NCBI RefSeq assembly: GCF_020873875.1
Contig: NZ_JAHWGU010000004.1
Span: 1 to 64,000 of the forward strand
DNA: 64,000 nucleotides
Direction: 5' to 3'
DNA from: Actinoplanes sp. DH11
Lineage (GTDB): Bacteria; Actinomycetota; Actinomycetes; Mycobacteriales; Micromonosporaceae
In this document: positions 32,418-41,444 of the stretch, one piece after another
Numbering within the stretch: the stretch's first letter is position 1
How the letters are laid out: each line of letters starts with the position of its first letter
The notes under the pieces: generated by a model
What the model was told of the DNA's origin: nothing
Databases searched by the model: none
What the model saw: only the letters and a program-made list of their open reading frames with translations
Program-made: the position numbers and the translations under genes

Positions 32418-33626
32418 ATGAACGGGACGGACGTGATCACGGTGATCGGCATCGGCGCCGGTGGGTGGTCCGACCTTTCCGGTACGGCCCGGCGTGCTCT
32501 CGCCTCGGCCGACGTGGTGCTCGGCAGCTCACGGCAGCTGGAGCTGCTTCCCGCCGAGGTGGCCGCACGCCGCGTGCCGTGGCCGTCCCCGCTGGTCCCG
32601 GCCCTGCCCGGGCTGATCGAGGCAGAGCACGGCCGATCCGTCGGCGTGCTCGCCAGCGGCGACCCGATGTTCCACGGCATCGGCGCCACGCTGGTCCGGC
32701 TGTTCGGCGCGGACCGGCTCCGGGTGCTGCCACACCCCTCGTCGGTGTCGCTGGCGGCCGCCCGGCTCGGCTGGGATCTGGCCCGCACCGACGTGGTGAG
32801 CTTGGTCACGGCACCCGTCGCGACGCTGAACCGGCTGCTCAACCCGGGTCGGCGGATCCTGGTGCTGGCCGCCGGCGCGCACACCCCGGCGGAGGTCGCC
32901 GAACTGCTCGCCGCACGCGGCTACGGGTCGGCGGCGGTGACCGTTCTGGAACAGCTGGGCGGCCCGGCCGAGCGGGTGGTCGCCGGCACCGCCGACGGCT
33001 GGGCGATGCCGCCGGGCGACCCGCTCGCCGTGATCGGGGTGGAGCTCGGCGACGGGCCGCCGGTCTCCGGTCTGGCCGGGCTTCCCGACGAGGCGTACGA
33101 GGGTGACGGCCAGCTGACCAAGCGGGAGGTGCGGGCCGTGACGCTCGCCGCCCTGGCCCCGGTGCCCGGGCAGCTGCTCTGGGATGTCGGCGGCGGCTCC
33201 GGGAGCATCGGCATCGAGTGGATGCGCAGCCATCCGGCGTGCCGGGCGATCGCGATCGAGTCCTCCGCGACCCGGGTCGCCACCATCACCGCGAACGCGG
33301 CCGCCCTCGGCGTGCCCGGGCTGCGGGTCGTGCACGGCCGCGCGCCGGAGGCGCTGGACGGCCTCGACCAACCCGACACGATCTTCATAGGAGGCGGCTT
33401 GACCGGCGACGGAGTCCTGGACCGGTGCCTCGCGGCGTTGCGGCCCGGCGGCCGGCTGGTCGCCAACGCGGTCACCGTCGAGTCCGAGGCGGCGATCGCG
33501 GCCGGGTACGCGCGACTCGGCGGCGAACTGACCCGGCTCACCGTGCAGCGCGGCTCGCCGGTGGGCGGCTTCACCGGCTGGCGGTCGTTCATGCCGGTCA
33601 CCGTCTGGTCGGTGGTGCCGCGATGA
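32418..33626 (+). CDS. cobL: Precorrin-6Y C5,15-methyltransferase/decarboxylase (CbiE-CbiT)
   Basis: 402 residues fusing two enzymes of aerobic cobalamin synthesis. The CbiE-like tetrapyrrole methylase (1-205) has [15 protein letters not shown] and [17 protein letters not shown]. The CbiT-like Rossmann methyltransferase (220-402) has [20 protein letters not shown]. Together they methylate C5 and C15 of precorrin-6Y and remove the acetate carboxyl. The next two genes, cobM and cobK, overlap by 4 bp each. Confidence 0.93.
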   Translation: MNGTDVITVIGIGAGGWSDLSGTARRALASADVVLGSSRQLELLPAEVAARRVPWPSPLVPALPGLIEAEHGRSVGVLASGDPMFHGIGATLVRLFGADRLRVLPHPSSVSLAAARLGWDLARTDVVSLVTAPVATLNRLLNPGRRILVLAAGAHTPAEVAELLAARGYGSAAVTVLEQLGGPAERVVAGTADGWAMPPGDPLAVIGVELGDGPPVSGLAGLPDEAYEGDGQLTKREVRAVTLAALAPVPGQLLWDVGGGSGSIGIEWMRSHPACRAIAIESSATRVATITANAAALGVPGLRVVHGRAPEALDGLDQPDTIFIGGGLTGDGVLDRCLAALRPGGRLVANAVTVESEAAIAAGYARLGGELTRLTVQRGSPVGGFTGWRSFMPVTVWSVVPR

Positions 33627-34366
33627 CCGTGCACTTCATCGGCGCCGGCCCGGGCGCGGCCGACCTGATCACGCTGCGCGGGCACCGGCTGATCGCCGCC
33701 GCGCCGGTCTGCCTCTACGCCGGCAGCCTGGTGCCGGTCGAACTCCTGGAGGCCTGCCCGCCCGGCGCCCGGCTGGTGGACACCGCGAACCTGACCCTCG
33801 ACGAGATCGTCGCCGAGATGGTGACGGCGCACGAGGCCGGGCAGGACGTGGCCCGGCTGCACTCCGGTGACCCGTCGGTGTTCAGCGCGGTCGCCGAGCA
33901 GATGCGGCGGCTGGACGCGGCCGGGGTGCCGTACGACGTGACGCCCGGTGTGCCGGCCTTCGCGGCGGCGGCGGCGTCGCTGGGACGCGAGTTCACGGTT
34001 CCGGGGGTGGCCCAGACGGTGATACTCACCCGGACCGCGGAACGGGCCACCGCGATGCCGCCCGGCGAGGACCTCGCCACCCTCGGCGCGAGCCGGGCCA
34101 CGATGGTGCTGCACCTGGCGGTGCAGCGGATCGAGGCGGTGGTGGCGGAGCTGGTCGGCAACTACGGCGCGGACTGCCCGGTCGCGGTGGTGGCCCGGGC
34201 CAGCCGGCCGGACGAGCTGATCGTGCGCGGGACGCTCGCCGACATCGCCGCCCGGGTGCGGGCCGCCGGGATCAAGCGGACCGCGGTGATCGTGGTGGGT
34301 GCCGCGCTGACCGCGGGACAGTTCCCGGACAGCCACCTCTACTCGGCGGACCGCTGCCGGCCATGA
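33623..34366 (+). CDS. cobM: Precorrin-4 C11-methyltransferase
   Basis: 247 residues of the tetrapyrrole methylase fold. The N-terminal SAM-binding loop is [18 protein letters not shown], followed by [33 protein letters not shown] and [20 protein letters not shown], all diagnostic for CobM/CbiF. It methylates C11 of precorrin-4. It is coupled to cobL and cobK by ATGA overlaps. Confidence 0.93.
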   Translation: MTVHFIGAGPGAADLITLRGHRLIAAAPVCLYAGSLVPVELLEACPPGARLVDTANLTLDEIVAEMVTAHEAGQDVARLHSGDPSVFSAVAEQMRRLDAAGVPYDVTPGVPAFAAAAASLGREFTVPGVAQTVILTRTAERATAMPPGEDLATLGASRATMVLHLAVQRIEAVVAELVGNYGADCPVAVVARASRPDELIVRGTLADIAARVRAAGIKRTAVIVVGAALTAGQFPDSHLYSADRCRP

Positions 34367-35091
34367 GGGTGCTGCTGCTCGGCGGGACGGCGGACGCGCG
34401 CCGGCTGGCCGGGCTCCTCGTCGCGGCCGGCCATCGGGTGACGACCTCGCTGGCCGGGCGGACCCGGGACCCGTTGCTGCCCGCCGGCGCGGTGCGGATC
34501 GGCGGGTTCGGCGGGGTGGCCGGGCTGGTGGCGTACCTGCGGGACGAGCGGACCGACGTCCTGATCGACGCGACCCATCCCTTCGCCGCGGTGATGACCG
34601 GCAACGCCGCCGAGGCGTGCGCGACCTCGGGCGTACGCCGCCTGGTGGTGCGCAGACCAGGCTGGACCGCCGCGCCGGGCGACGTGTGGCACCGCGTCGC
34701 GTCCCTCGGCGACGCCGCGGCGTTCCTCCCCCGGATCGGCCGGCGGGTGTTCCTGACGACGGGCCGGCAGGGCCTCGCCACGTTCGCCGGGCTCGGTGGC
34801 TGCTGGTTCCTGGCGCGGTCCGTGGAACCGCCGGACGGTGTCGTGCCGGAGCGGCTCCAGGTGCTGCTCGACCGCGGCCCGTTCGATGTGGAGGGTGAGC
34901 GCCGGCTGATGCTGGCGCACCGGATCGACGTGCTGGTCACGAAGGACAGTGGCGGTCCGGACGCGAAACTGGTGGCGGCCCGCGAGCTGGGTGTACCGGT
35001 CGTGATGGTGGACCGCCCCGCTCTCCCGCCCGGTCCCGTCGTCACCACCGCCGAGCAGGCCGTCACCTGGCTGGGTACCGGAACGCGCTGA
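34363..35091 (+). CDS. cobK: Precorrin-6A reductase
   Basis: 242 residues. It opens with a nucleotide-binding strand-turn [17 protein letters not shown]. Other CobK/CbiJ marks are [20 protein letters not shown], the Trp/Arg segment [23 protein letters not shown] and [20 protein letters not shown]. It uses NADPH to reduce precorrin-6A. It completes the cobL-M-K cluster; other cobalamin genes are outside the window. Confidence 0.93.
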   Translation: MRVLLLGGTADARRLAGLLVAAGHRVTTSLAGRTRDPLLPAGAVRIGGFGGVAGLVAYLRDERTDVLIDATHPFAAVMTGNAAEACATSGVRRLVVRRPGWTAAPGDVWHRVASLGDAAAFLPRIGRRVFLTTGRQGLATFAGLGGCWFLARSVEPPDGVVPERLQVLLDRGPFDVEGERRLMLAHRIDVLVTKDSGGPDAKLVAARELGVPVVMVDRPALPPGPVVTTAEQAVTWLGTGTR

Positions 35092-35146
35092 AACACGACA
35101 CCACCGAGGGATCCGCATCGGCCTCGATCGGTGCGAGGCTCGGAAC

Positions 35147-35773
35147 ATGCTGGGCACCGCGCTGCACACCGAGTTGACCGCGGTGCGCGCCCTGGTGTCG
35201 CACGGCCTCACCGAGGTGAGCGACGCCGGTGACATCGGGCAGTTCTGGATCCGCTCGGCGTGCACCCGGTTGTCCGCCGCCGACGCCGTGCTGGTCGAGG
35301 CGGCCGGCGTGGTCGCCGGGCCGGTCCAGGCCGTCGTGGCGGCCGCGGTGGCGGCCGGCGCGGTGCTGCTCTCCGCGACCGCTGCCCGGGCCGCCGGGCT
35401 CGGCACCGCCGGCGTGCTGATCATCGCCGCCCTGATCCTGGTCGCGCTCGCCGCGGCCGCACCCACCGCCGGCCGCTGGGCGCGGACCGCGGTGGGCCGG
35501 CGGCGGCTCGCCCGGGTGCCGGTGCCGGCCGTCCCCGGCCACACACCCCGATGGCCGGGACTGATCGTCGTGCCGGAGACGCTGCTGCACGCCCGGGTGC
35601 GCCTGGTCTCGACGATCCTGCGGCGCGCCGGCTCCGGCCGGTGGGGTGCCGCGGAGCTGCGCGTGGTGGCGGACGCCGACCCGGTGGTGCGGCACCTCGC
35701 CGAGGCCGATCTGCTGCTGTGCCAGGCCGTCGACTGCCTGGAGCGATACCTCGACGACCTGGCGAAGGGATGA
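35147..35773 (+). CDS. Hypothetical membrane protein
   Basis: 208 residues. A helical N terminus is followed by two adjacent hydrophobic segments (about 52-78 VVAGPVQAVVAAAVAAGAVL and 85-105 AGLGTAGVLIIAALILVALA). A cytoplasmic C-terminal helical domain has ETLLHARVRLVSTILRRAG and AEADLLLCQAVDCLERYLDD. The similar ending ALDWLAAAEEEL of the next gene hints that the two are related partners. Only 4 bp separate them. No known domain. Confidence 0.6.
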   Translation: MLGTALHTELTAVRALVSHGLTEVSDAGDIGQFWIRSACTRLSAADAVLVEAAGVVAGPVQAVVAAAVAAGAVLLSATAARAAGLGTAGVLIIAALILVALAAAAPTAGRWARTAVGRRRLARVPVPAVPGHTPRWPGLIVVPETLLHARVRLVSTILRRAGSGRWGAAELRVVADADPVVRHLAEADLLLCQAVDCLERYLDDLAKG

Positions 35774-35777
35774 CGTG

Positions 35778-36398
35778 ATGATCGCTTCATCCCCGTCTTC
35801 CGGACGGCAGGGCGGCCTGTCCGGCGGGATGTTCCGCGGCCGGCGCGACGATCTCTTCGGCGGCCGGACGGCGCCCCGGCTGCGCCGGATCGAGCGGGAG
35901 CTCGCGGCCGCCGTCACCGACGCCCAGAGCCGGGATTGGGCCGCCGATCGGCCCGATCGGGTCGGTTTCGCGCGGCTCGGGCAGGTCCGTCACGAGGTGG
36001 CCCAGGCGCGGCGGCATCAGCGTTCCGTCGTTGTCCCCCGGGTCCCTGCGGCCTTTCTGGTCGTCTGGCTCGCGCTGGTCACGACCCTGTTGCTCCGCGG
36101 CGGCGACCCGAGCCACCCCCCTGTTCTCGCCGCCGCGACAGCCGTCGCGCTCGGCGCCGTCCTGGCCGTGACGGCGGCGGCCCGGGGGCTGCGCCGCGCC
36201 CGGGCCCGCCGAGCGCCGGGCACGCCCGCCGTGATCGACGATCCGTATCTCTACCCGGAGCTGCGCCGGCGACTCGAGGGGTGCGCGGTGGCGGCCCGGT
36301 CCGACAACTCGTACCGGCGGCGGGCCGCCGCGACCGACCTGGAGTACGCCCTCGACTGGCTCGCCGCCGCCGAGGAGGAACTGCCCCGCCGGCCGTGA
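35778..36398 (+). CDS. Hypothetical membrane protein, partner of the preceding gene
   Basis: 206 residues. A Gly/Arg-rich N terminus (GGLSGGMFRGRRDDLFGG) is followed by a helical segment, two membrane helices (about 92-108 and 116-135, FLVVWLALVTTLLLRGG and VLAAATAVALGAVLAVTAA) and a charged C-terminal helix with YPELRRRLEGCAVAARSDNS. It shares topology with the preceding protein and is probably co-transcribed. Unrecognised family. Confidence 0.55.
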   Translation: MIASSPSSGRQGGLSGGMFRGRRDDLFGGRTAPRLRRIERELAAAVTDAQSRDWAADRPDRVGFARLGQVRHEVAQARRHQRSVVVPRVPAAFLVVWLALVTTLLLRGGDPSHPPVLAAATAVALGAVLAVTAAARGLRRARARRAPGTPAVIDDPYLYPELRRRLEGCAVAARSDNSYRRRAAATDLEYALDWLAAAEEELPRRP

Positions 36399-36527
36399 CG
36401 GCCAGCACTGTCACCTCCCGGGCACCCTCGGCGTCCCGGTCAGGACAACAGCGCCCCCACGTCGGGGCACAGCGAACGGGCCGGCCCCGCTGATGCGGAA
36501 CCGGCCCGTGCTGTCGAACTCGATCGA

Positions 36528-36583
36528 ATGCCGGCCGTCGCCGGGCTGCGGACGGGTCAGATGCCGGCCATCGCCAGGCTGCG
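36528..36583. repeat. 33-bp-spaced tandem duplication of a gene end
   Basis: Two copies of ATGCCGGCCRTCGCCRGGCT + GCG start at 36528 and 36561. The second codes the last residues of the PQ-loop protein; the first lies just beyond its stop codon. Confidence 0.7.
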
Positions 36584-37261
36584 GACGGTGATGTCGTGCC
36601 GCCAGCACACCGTGGCGGCGGACACCTCGCGGACGCGGCGCGGGGTGCGGGCGAAGAGCACGGCGCAGACGACGAGCGAACTGGTCAGGCCCACCAGCGC
36701 GGACGCCCAGACGGCCGGCTGGCCGGTGCCCAGGCCGTACGCCAGCCAGGAGGCGCACGCCGCCGCGGCCAGGCGCCAGCGCAGCGGCGAGAGGCCGGAG
36801 AGGTCCTGGTCGCGGTTGCGGAGCAGGGCCAGCGGCTGCGGGATCGCCGACACGAACGAGACCGTGGCGAGGACCGTGCCCAGCATCGCGGCGGCGGCCG
36901 GGCCGGAAACCTGCGGCAGGGCGGCGAGCGCGGAGATGACGGCGATCGCCACCAGGACGCCACCGGCCATGGCGGCGCTGGTCAGCAGCGCCCGGCGGGT
37001 CCGCAGCTGCGGCTGCGTGAGCAGCAGCGCGGCCAGGATCGCCAGGCCGGTGCCGGCGGCGACGACATTGGTGACGATCTGGAACGGATCACCGATCAGC
37101 AGCCCGTAGGTCACCCAGCCGATCGGCATGGCCACACCCAGCTTGCAGGCGGTGGCCGACAGGCCGCTGGTGCGGCGGCGCACGCAGGACCGGTAGACCT
37201 GGGGCCAGGCGATGGACATCGACAGGGCGGCACCGAGAATGCCGAAGAAGTGGGTAAGCAT
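36557..37261 (-). CDS. PQ-loop (SemiSWEET/SWEET-like) membrane transporter
   Basis: 234 residues with seven predicted membrane helices arranged as a 3+1+3 repeat. Each half has a Pro-Gln signature: AWPQVYRSCVRRRTSGLSAT in the first and SAIPQPLALLRNRDQDLSGL in the second. Such proteins move sugars, amino acids or other small solutes down their gradient. A gene encoding both halves is less usual in bacteria, where SemiSWEETs are single triple-helix bundles. The C-terminal tail is cytoplasmic. Not in an operon. Confidence 0.7.
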   Translation of the reverse strand: MLTHFFGILGAALSMSIAWPQVYRSCVRRRTSGLSATACKLGVAMPIGWVTYGLLIGDPFQIVTNVVAAGTGLAILAALLLTQPQLRTRRALLTSAAMAGGVLVAIAVISALAALPQVSGPAAAAMLGTVLATVSFVSAIPQPLALLRNRDQDLSGLSPLRWRLAAAACASWLAYGLGTGQPAVWASALVGLTSSLVVCAVLFARTPRRVREVSAATVCWRHDITVRSLAMAGI

Positions 37262-37464
37262 GATCCGTTTCCGGGTCGGGGTTCAGGTCCGGCCGTTGCG
37301 GATCAGGTGTTCCGCGGCCACCGTTCCCTTCGTCGGCCCCCCGGGCCGGCTGACACCCCGCACCCGGACCGCACCCCGCGACAACGAAGCCGCAACTCGC
37401 GGCTGAAGGAAGAGACCGGACCCGGGGGTGACGGTCACCCACCCGGGTTTGGCACAGTGGACGG

Positions 37465-38625
37465 ATGCTGACCGACGTGGACCTGCCCGCGCCCGGACTG
37501 CTCTGGACCCGCTGGGCCACGCTGGGCGCCGCGTTCACCGGCATCGGCCAGCCCGCGGTCTGGTCGATCGACGACCGTGGCGCCGCGCTCGACGACCGCG
37601 ACGCGGGCTGGGCACGGTTCGCGCTGCTGGACGGCCGCCGGGCCGTCGTGTACGGCCATCACCGCGAGCACAGCGCCACCACGCACAGCGATCCCCCGCT
37701 CGACCTGCTCACCGGCGCGCCCGACTGGCTGCCGTGGGACGAGCTCTCCCCGCTCGCCGAGGCGGAGCGGCTGGGCTTCGTGATCTGGCACGAGAACGGC
37801 CGCTGGTCACGCGTGCGCTACCGCGACGGTCTCCTCGACGGCATGGCGGACCTGCTGGCGCCGCTGCTCACCGCGGACAGCACGGTCCTCGCGCTGAGCG
37901 CGATGGCCTCCGGGTCACGGGCGGCGAGCGAGCGGGTCCTCAACGCGGCGGTACGGGCGGAGCTCACCACCGACGACCTCGCGGCGCTGCTCGGCGATCT
38001 CGTGGACGGCGACGCGGCGCTGCGGGTGGCGGCCCGGGCCGGGCTGCTCCCGGACACCAGGGCGCCCCGGATCCGGCCGGGCAGCCGGCCGCCGATGCGC
38101 CGGATCCGCCGGCTCAGCCAGGGCGAGCACGACCGCCTCGTCTGGGCCGCCATGCGGGACGCCACCGAGCTGCGGCGTCCCGCGCCACCGGCCACCGACG
38201 AGCTCGACGATCTGGTCCGCTGGCTGCAGGAACGCGCGCCGCACGGCGACGGCCGCTGCACCCTGCTCGCCTACGCGGACGGCACCAGCTTCAGCTCCCA
38301 GCCCGGTGGGCACCCACCCGCCGACCGTCCCGGCGAGGAACGCTTCGCGACGTTCCGCCGCCTCACCGAGCTGGTCCGCGCCCTGCGCCGCGCCGAGTCC
38401 GACCCGCGGTACGGTCGCTGGCTCTACCTGCGGATCGAGACGAGCGCGACGGGCGTCCGGGTGGAGCGGCGGTACGACTCGTGGCCGCCGTGGTGGCACG
38501 ACGACGGCGTCTCCGGCCCGTGGCGGACCAACCTGCAGGAGGAGATGGACGGCCGGCTGCCCGCCTACCGGCCGGACTGGGTGGCCCTGCTCGACCCGGA
38601 GCTCGCGTACCGCCCGACGTCGTGA
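37465..38625 (+). CDS. Hypothetical protein
   Basis: 386 residues, no signal peptide or membrane helix. The N-terminal third has Trp-rich WTRWATLGAAFTGIGQPAVW and GAPDWLPWDELSPLAEAERL. The middle has Ala/Leu-rich helices. The C-terminal 110 residues (CTLLAYADGTSFSSQPGG, WLYLRIETSATGVRVERRYD, SWPPWWHDDGVSGPW, YRPDWVALLD) resemble the single-domain proteins seen among actinobacterial immunity/DUF families. I cannot name the family and no toxin gene lies beside it. It ends tail-to-tail with the YdeI-like gene. Confidence 0.6.
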   Translation: MLTDVDLPAPGLLWTRWATLGAAFTGIGQPAVWSIDDRGAALDDRDAGWARFALLDGRRAVVYGHHREHSATTHSDPPLDLLTGAPDWLPWDELSPLAEAERLGFVIWHENGRWSRVRYRDGLLDGMADLLAPLLTADSTVLALSAMASGSRAASERVLNAAVRAELTTDDLAALLGDLVDGDAALRVAARAGLLPDTRAPRIRPGSRPPMRRIRRLSQGEHDRLVWAAMRDATELRRPAPPATDELDDLVRWLQERAPHGDGRCTLLAYADGTSFSSQPGGHPPADRPGEERFATFRRLTELVRALRRAESDPRYGRWLYLRIETSATGVRVERRYDSWPPWWHDDGVSGPWRTNLQEEMDGRLPAYRPDWVALLDPELAYRPTS

Positions 38626-38627
38626 CC

Positions 38628-39077
38628 TCAGCGCGCCTTGCCGGCGCGCAGCAGGCCGAGCGACTTCGCCAGCCGCCGGGCCCGGGTCTCGTCGGTCCGC
38701 GCCGAGGTCAGCTGCTCGGCGTGCCATCGCCGGTTACTGACCGACAGGCCCTCCCAGAACGCCTTGGCCTCGGGTTCCGCATCCAGCGCGGCGGCCAGGT
38801 CGGCGGGTGTCTCCACCGTCCGCGGCGCGCTGTCCAGCTCCACCTCGAGGTCGTAGCTCTGCCCGCCCTCGACGCCCGCCGCGGCCCGGCGCTCGGCGCT
38901 GACGCCGAGCCAGTACTCCCCGCCCATTTTCGCGATCGACGACCGGAACTCGTAGCCGTTCACCCGCACGACCACCTTCGGCCGCCCACCACCGCCGAGC
39001 GCGGCCACGATTTCGTCGGCCACCTGGAACCCGGTGGTGGTCCCCCCGGTCCGCTGCAACTCCGCCCGGAACTTCAT
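38628..39077 (-). CDS. DUF1905/YdeI-like protein
   Basis: 149 residues. The N-terminal half (MKFRAELQRTGGTTTGFQVA, VVVRVNGYEFRSSIAKMGG, EYWLGVSAERRAAAGV) is a small barrel typical of DUF1905. The C-terminal half (ELDSAPRTVETPADLAAAL, AFWEGLSVSNRRWHAEQL, ARRLAKSLGLLRAG) is the bacteriocin-protection/YdeI-OmpD-associated helical domain. Likely a small cytoplasmic stress protein; function not established. ATG 39077 is preferred over GTG 39086. Confidence 0.7.
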   Translation of the reverse strand: MKFRAELQRTGGTTTGFQVADEIVAALGGGGRPKVVVRVNGYEFRSSIAKMGGEYWLGVSAERRAAAGVEGGQSYDLEVELDSAPRTVETPADLAAALDAEPEAKAFWEGLSVSNRRWHAEQLTSARTDETRARRLAKSLGLLRAGKAR

Positions 39078-39087
39078 AGCGGTCACC

Positions 39088-39642
39088 CTAGGCCGTGCGT
39101 GCCTCGAAGCGGGAGCGGTCGAGGAAGGTCAGGCGGGCGGTCTTGTGACCGAGGTCGATCTCCGGGCCGAGGTTGAAACCCTCCCGTCGCAGGCGGGTGA
39201 TCATGCGCTCGTTGCGGATGTCCGGTTCGGCGATGATCCGCTGGTGGGCGGGATCGGCGAACAGGTGGCGCAGCAGGGCGGGGAAGACCGCGCTCGTCAC
39301 GTGCGGCAGGTCGCGGTCGCCGGCGTCCAGCAGCAGGTGCAGACCGAAGTCGCCGGGCCGGACGTCGTAGCACTCGCCGACCGGGTCGTGTTCCGGCTCG
39401 TACGTCTGGAAGATCCCGATCGGGGCGTCGTCGAGCAGCAGCAGGTACGCGTGGTGGGTGTCGAGGCCGTCGACGAAGGTGTAGACCTCCTCGACCTGCT
39501 GGACGGTGTGCTCGCCCATCCCCCAGTACCTGTTGCGCGGCTTGGTCACCCAGCCGTGCACGACCGCAGCGTGTGCGGCCGGTGCGAGCGGGACCATGAT
39601 GAGTTCGCCGAGGCCGGGAAGTTTCTCCGAGAAGACGATCAC
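39088..39642 (-). CDS. Siderophore-type GNAT acyltransferase (stand-alone)
   Basis: 184 residues from GTG 39642 (GGAGGAACAGCT upstream). It belongs to the IucB/RhbD/AlcB acyltransferase group: AHAAVVHGWVTKPRNRYWGM, DVRPGDFGLHLLL, FPALLRHLFADPAHQRIIAE, and EPDIRNERMITRLRREGF with HKTARLTFLDR. The same domain is already present in the fused gene upstream, so this operon encodes two acyltransferases. It may add a different acyl group to N-hydroxycadaverine. The start overlaps the penicillin-acylase-type stop by 4 bp. Confidence 0.85.
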   Translation of the reverse strand: MIVFSEKLPGLGELIMVPLAPAAHAAVVHGWVTKPRNRYWGMGEHTVQQVEEVYTFVDGLDTHHAYLLLLDDAPIGIFQTYEPEHDPVGECYDVRPGDFGLHLLLDAGDRDLPHVTSAVFPALLRHLFADPAHQRIIAEPDIRNERMITRLRREGFNLGPEIDLGHKTARLTFLDRSRFEARTA

Positions 39643-41444
39643 AGCTGTTCCTCCAGTTCGAGCCGGTCCCAGTCGGTGACCAGCGGGACCAGCGAACCGG
39701 CCGCCCAGAGTGGCAGCTGGTCCAGGAAGTGCGGCGACGCCGGGTCGTCGACCGCGCCGAACGGCACCACCCACCGGCTGCGTTCCCGGTCGGCGAGGTC
39801 CCAGACGTACCGGGCGACCGGCCCGCGCAGGCACAGATCACTGACACCGGTGACGCTCGACGTGTTGAGCACGCAGTCCCGGGATCCGGCGAGGGGGGTC
39901 CGCGGGAACGGGACCTCGTGGCCGGGCAGCTGGATCGGGTACAGCAGGTGCCGCTCGCCCCACGGTTCGGCGGGGGCGGCGGCCGGGTCGGCGAGGTCGG
40001 CCGGGTCCAGCCCGAGCCCGGCGAGCACGCCGTCCAGGGCGTTTCCGATGCGTCCGCGCGGGTCGGTCCAGGGCGCGAAGAGCGGGTCGTGGCCGCAGTC
40101 CTCGAAGAGCGGCTTGAGCTCCGGGCGTTCCCACAGGGCCCGGGCCACCGCGGAACGCCAGGCCTCGTGCCGACCGGCCTCGGCGGAGTCCGCCGCCATC
40201 GAGGTGTCCATGTGGATCAGGGCGTGCGGCACACCGGCGTCGAGCAGGGTGCGGATCCGGCGTGCCCGGGCCGGCGGCGCGAAGTCGATGCCGTGCGCCT
40301 CGGTGTCGGGCCGCCGGTCGTTGGCGTTCACCGCGTCCGGCACGTCGGCGCGGGCCATCGGCGCCCAGCCGGGTTGCCAGGCGTACCGCCGGTCCCAGGC
40401 CGGCACCGGAACCCACTTGTTGCGGTCGTCGCGGACCGGGACCCGACCGGCGGTGAGCTGCACGATCCGGCCGGTGTCGTCGGCGACGAGGACGCTGTTG
40501 ACCGGTTCGACCCACCGGGACAGCGCGTCCGCCACGTCGTCCACGGTGGACGCGCGCAGCAGCGGCAGGAGGGCGTCGAATCCGAGGTCGGCGGCGACCC
40601 GGGCCGGGGTGCGCAGGCTGAGGGTGCCGTCGATGATCGGGCCGCGGGCGGTCTCCAGGATGTCGATCACCACGGGCTCGGCGTCGCGTACCGCGATCGT
40701 CTCCCGAAGCGTGATCACCGGCTCCCAGCCGGTCGCGCCCCGGGCCTCGACCCCCGCGTCGCCGGTGCGCAGGTCCTCGACGTAGAGGTCCTGGTAGTCG
40801 GCCATCGCGTTGGTGATCGCCCAGGCCACCGAGCCGGCGTGACCGAAGTGCTGCACCCCGGGCACGCCGGGGAAGGTCAGCCCGGCCACGTCGAACTCCG
40901 GGCACGCCAGCCGGATCTGCTGGTAGACGCCGGGGAGTTCGAGGAGGCGGTGCGGGTCGCCGGCGATCTCCCCGGGCACCGCCCAGGCGTTGCTGCCGGA
41001 GCCGTTCGGGCCCTCGATCGCGAACCAGGCCACCGCTTCCGGGCCGAGGGTGCGTTCCACGTGCGCGCGCCACATCTTGTTGGGGAACGTCCCGAACAGG
41101 ATGTGGTGCACCTGGAAGACACCGAGCGACGACCACGGGTGCCACTCGACGCCGCCGGCCCGGACCCCGTCCGCGTAGGCCTCGAGGAACGCCCGGGTCT
41201 CGTCGCTGAGTCCGGCGAAGCAGCGGCGGGCGGTGTCGTCGAGCCGGGCGCGGCGGGCGAAGACGTCCCACCCGAGCTCGTCCCGGCCCGCCTCGGAGGC
41301 GAGCCGGCCCTCCGAGCGCAGGCGTTCGATGTGCAGCTGCCGCCCCCGGTCGGCGGCGGTCACCCGCCCCTGCAGGTGGGCCAGTTCGAGGACCGAGCCG
41401 GCCCGCAGGTGCGGGATGCCGTAGTCGTCGCGGTAGACCTTCAT
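39639..41444 (-). CDS. Penicillin-acylase family Ntn-hydrolase in the siderophore operon
   Basis: 601 residues. The N terminus MKVYRDDYGIPHLRAGS and ELAHLQGRVTAADRGRQ matches penicillin/AHL acylases. The autoproteolysis site with the Ser nucleophile lies in NGSGSNAWAV at about residue 148; conserved FGHAGSVAWAITN and VLNTSSVTG-like C-terminal segments follow. No signal peptide is visible, so it acts in the cytoplasm, unlike secreted penicillin acylases. It would cleave or transfer acyl-amide bonds, plausibly editing siderophore acyl groups. ATGA overlaps both neighbours. Confidence 0.85.
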   Translation of the reverse strand: MKVYRDDYGIPHLRAGSVLELAHLQGRVTAADRGRQLHIERLRSEGRLASEAGRDELGWDVFARRARLDDTARRCFAGLSDETRAFLEAYADGVRAGGVEWHPWSSLGVFQVHHILFGTFPNKMWRAHVERTLGPEAVAWFAIEGPNGSGSNAWAVPGEIAGDPHRLLELPGVYQQIRLACPEFDVAGLTFPGVPGVQHFGHAGSVAWAITNAMADYQDLYVEDLRTGDAGVEARGATGWEPVITLRETIAVRDAEPVVIDILETARGPIIDGTLSLRTPARVAADLGFDALLPLLRASTVDDVADALSRWVEPVNSVLVADDTGRIVQLTAGRVPVRDDRNKWVPVPAWDRRYAWQPGWAPMARADVPDAVNANDRRPDTEAHGIDFAPPARARRIRTLLDAGVPHALIHMDTSMAADSAEAGRHEAWRSAVARALWERPELKPLFEDCGHDPLFAPWTDPRGRIGNALDGVLAGLGLDPADLADPAAAPAEPWGERHLLYPIQLPGHEVPFPRTPLAGSRDCVLNTSSVTGVSDLCLRGPVARYVWDLADRERSRWVVPFGAVDDPASPHFLDQLPLWAAGSLVPLVTDWDRLELEEQL

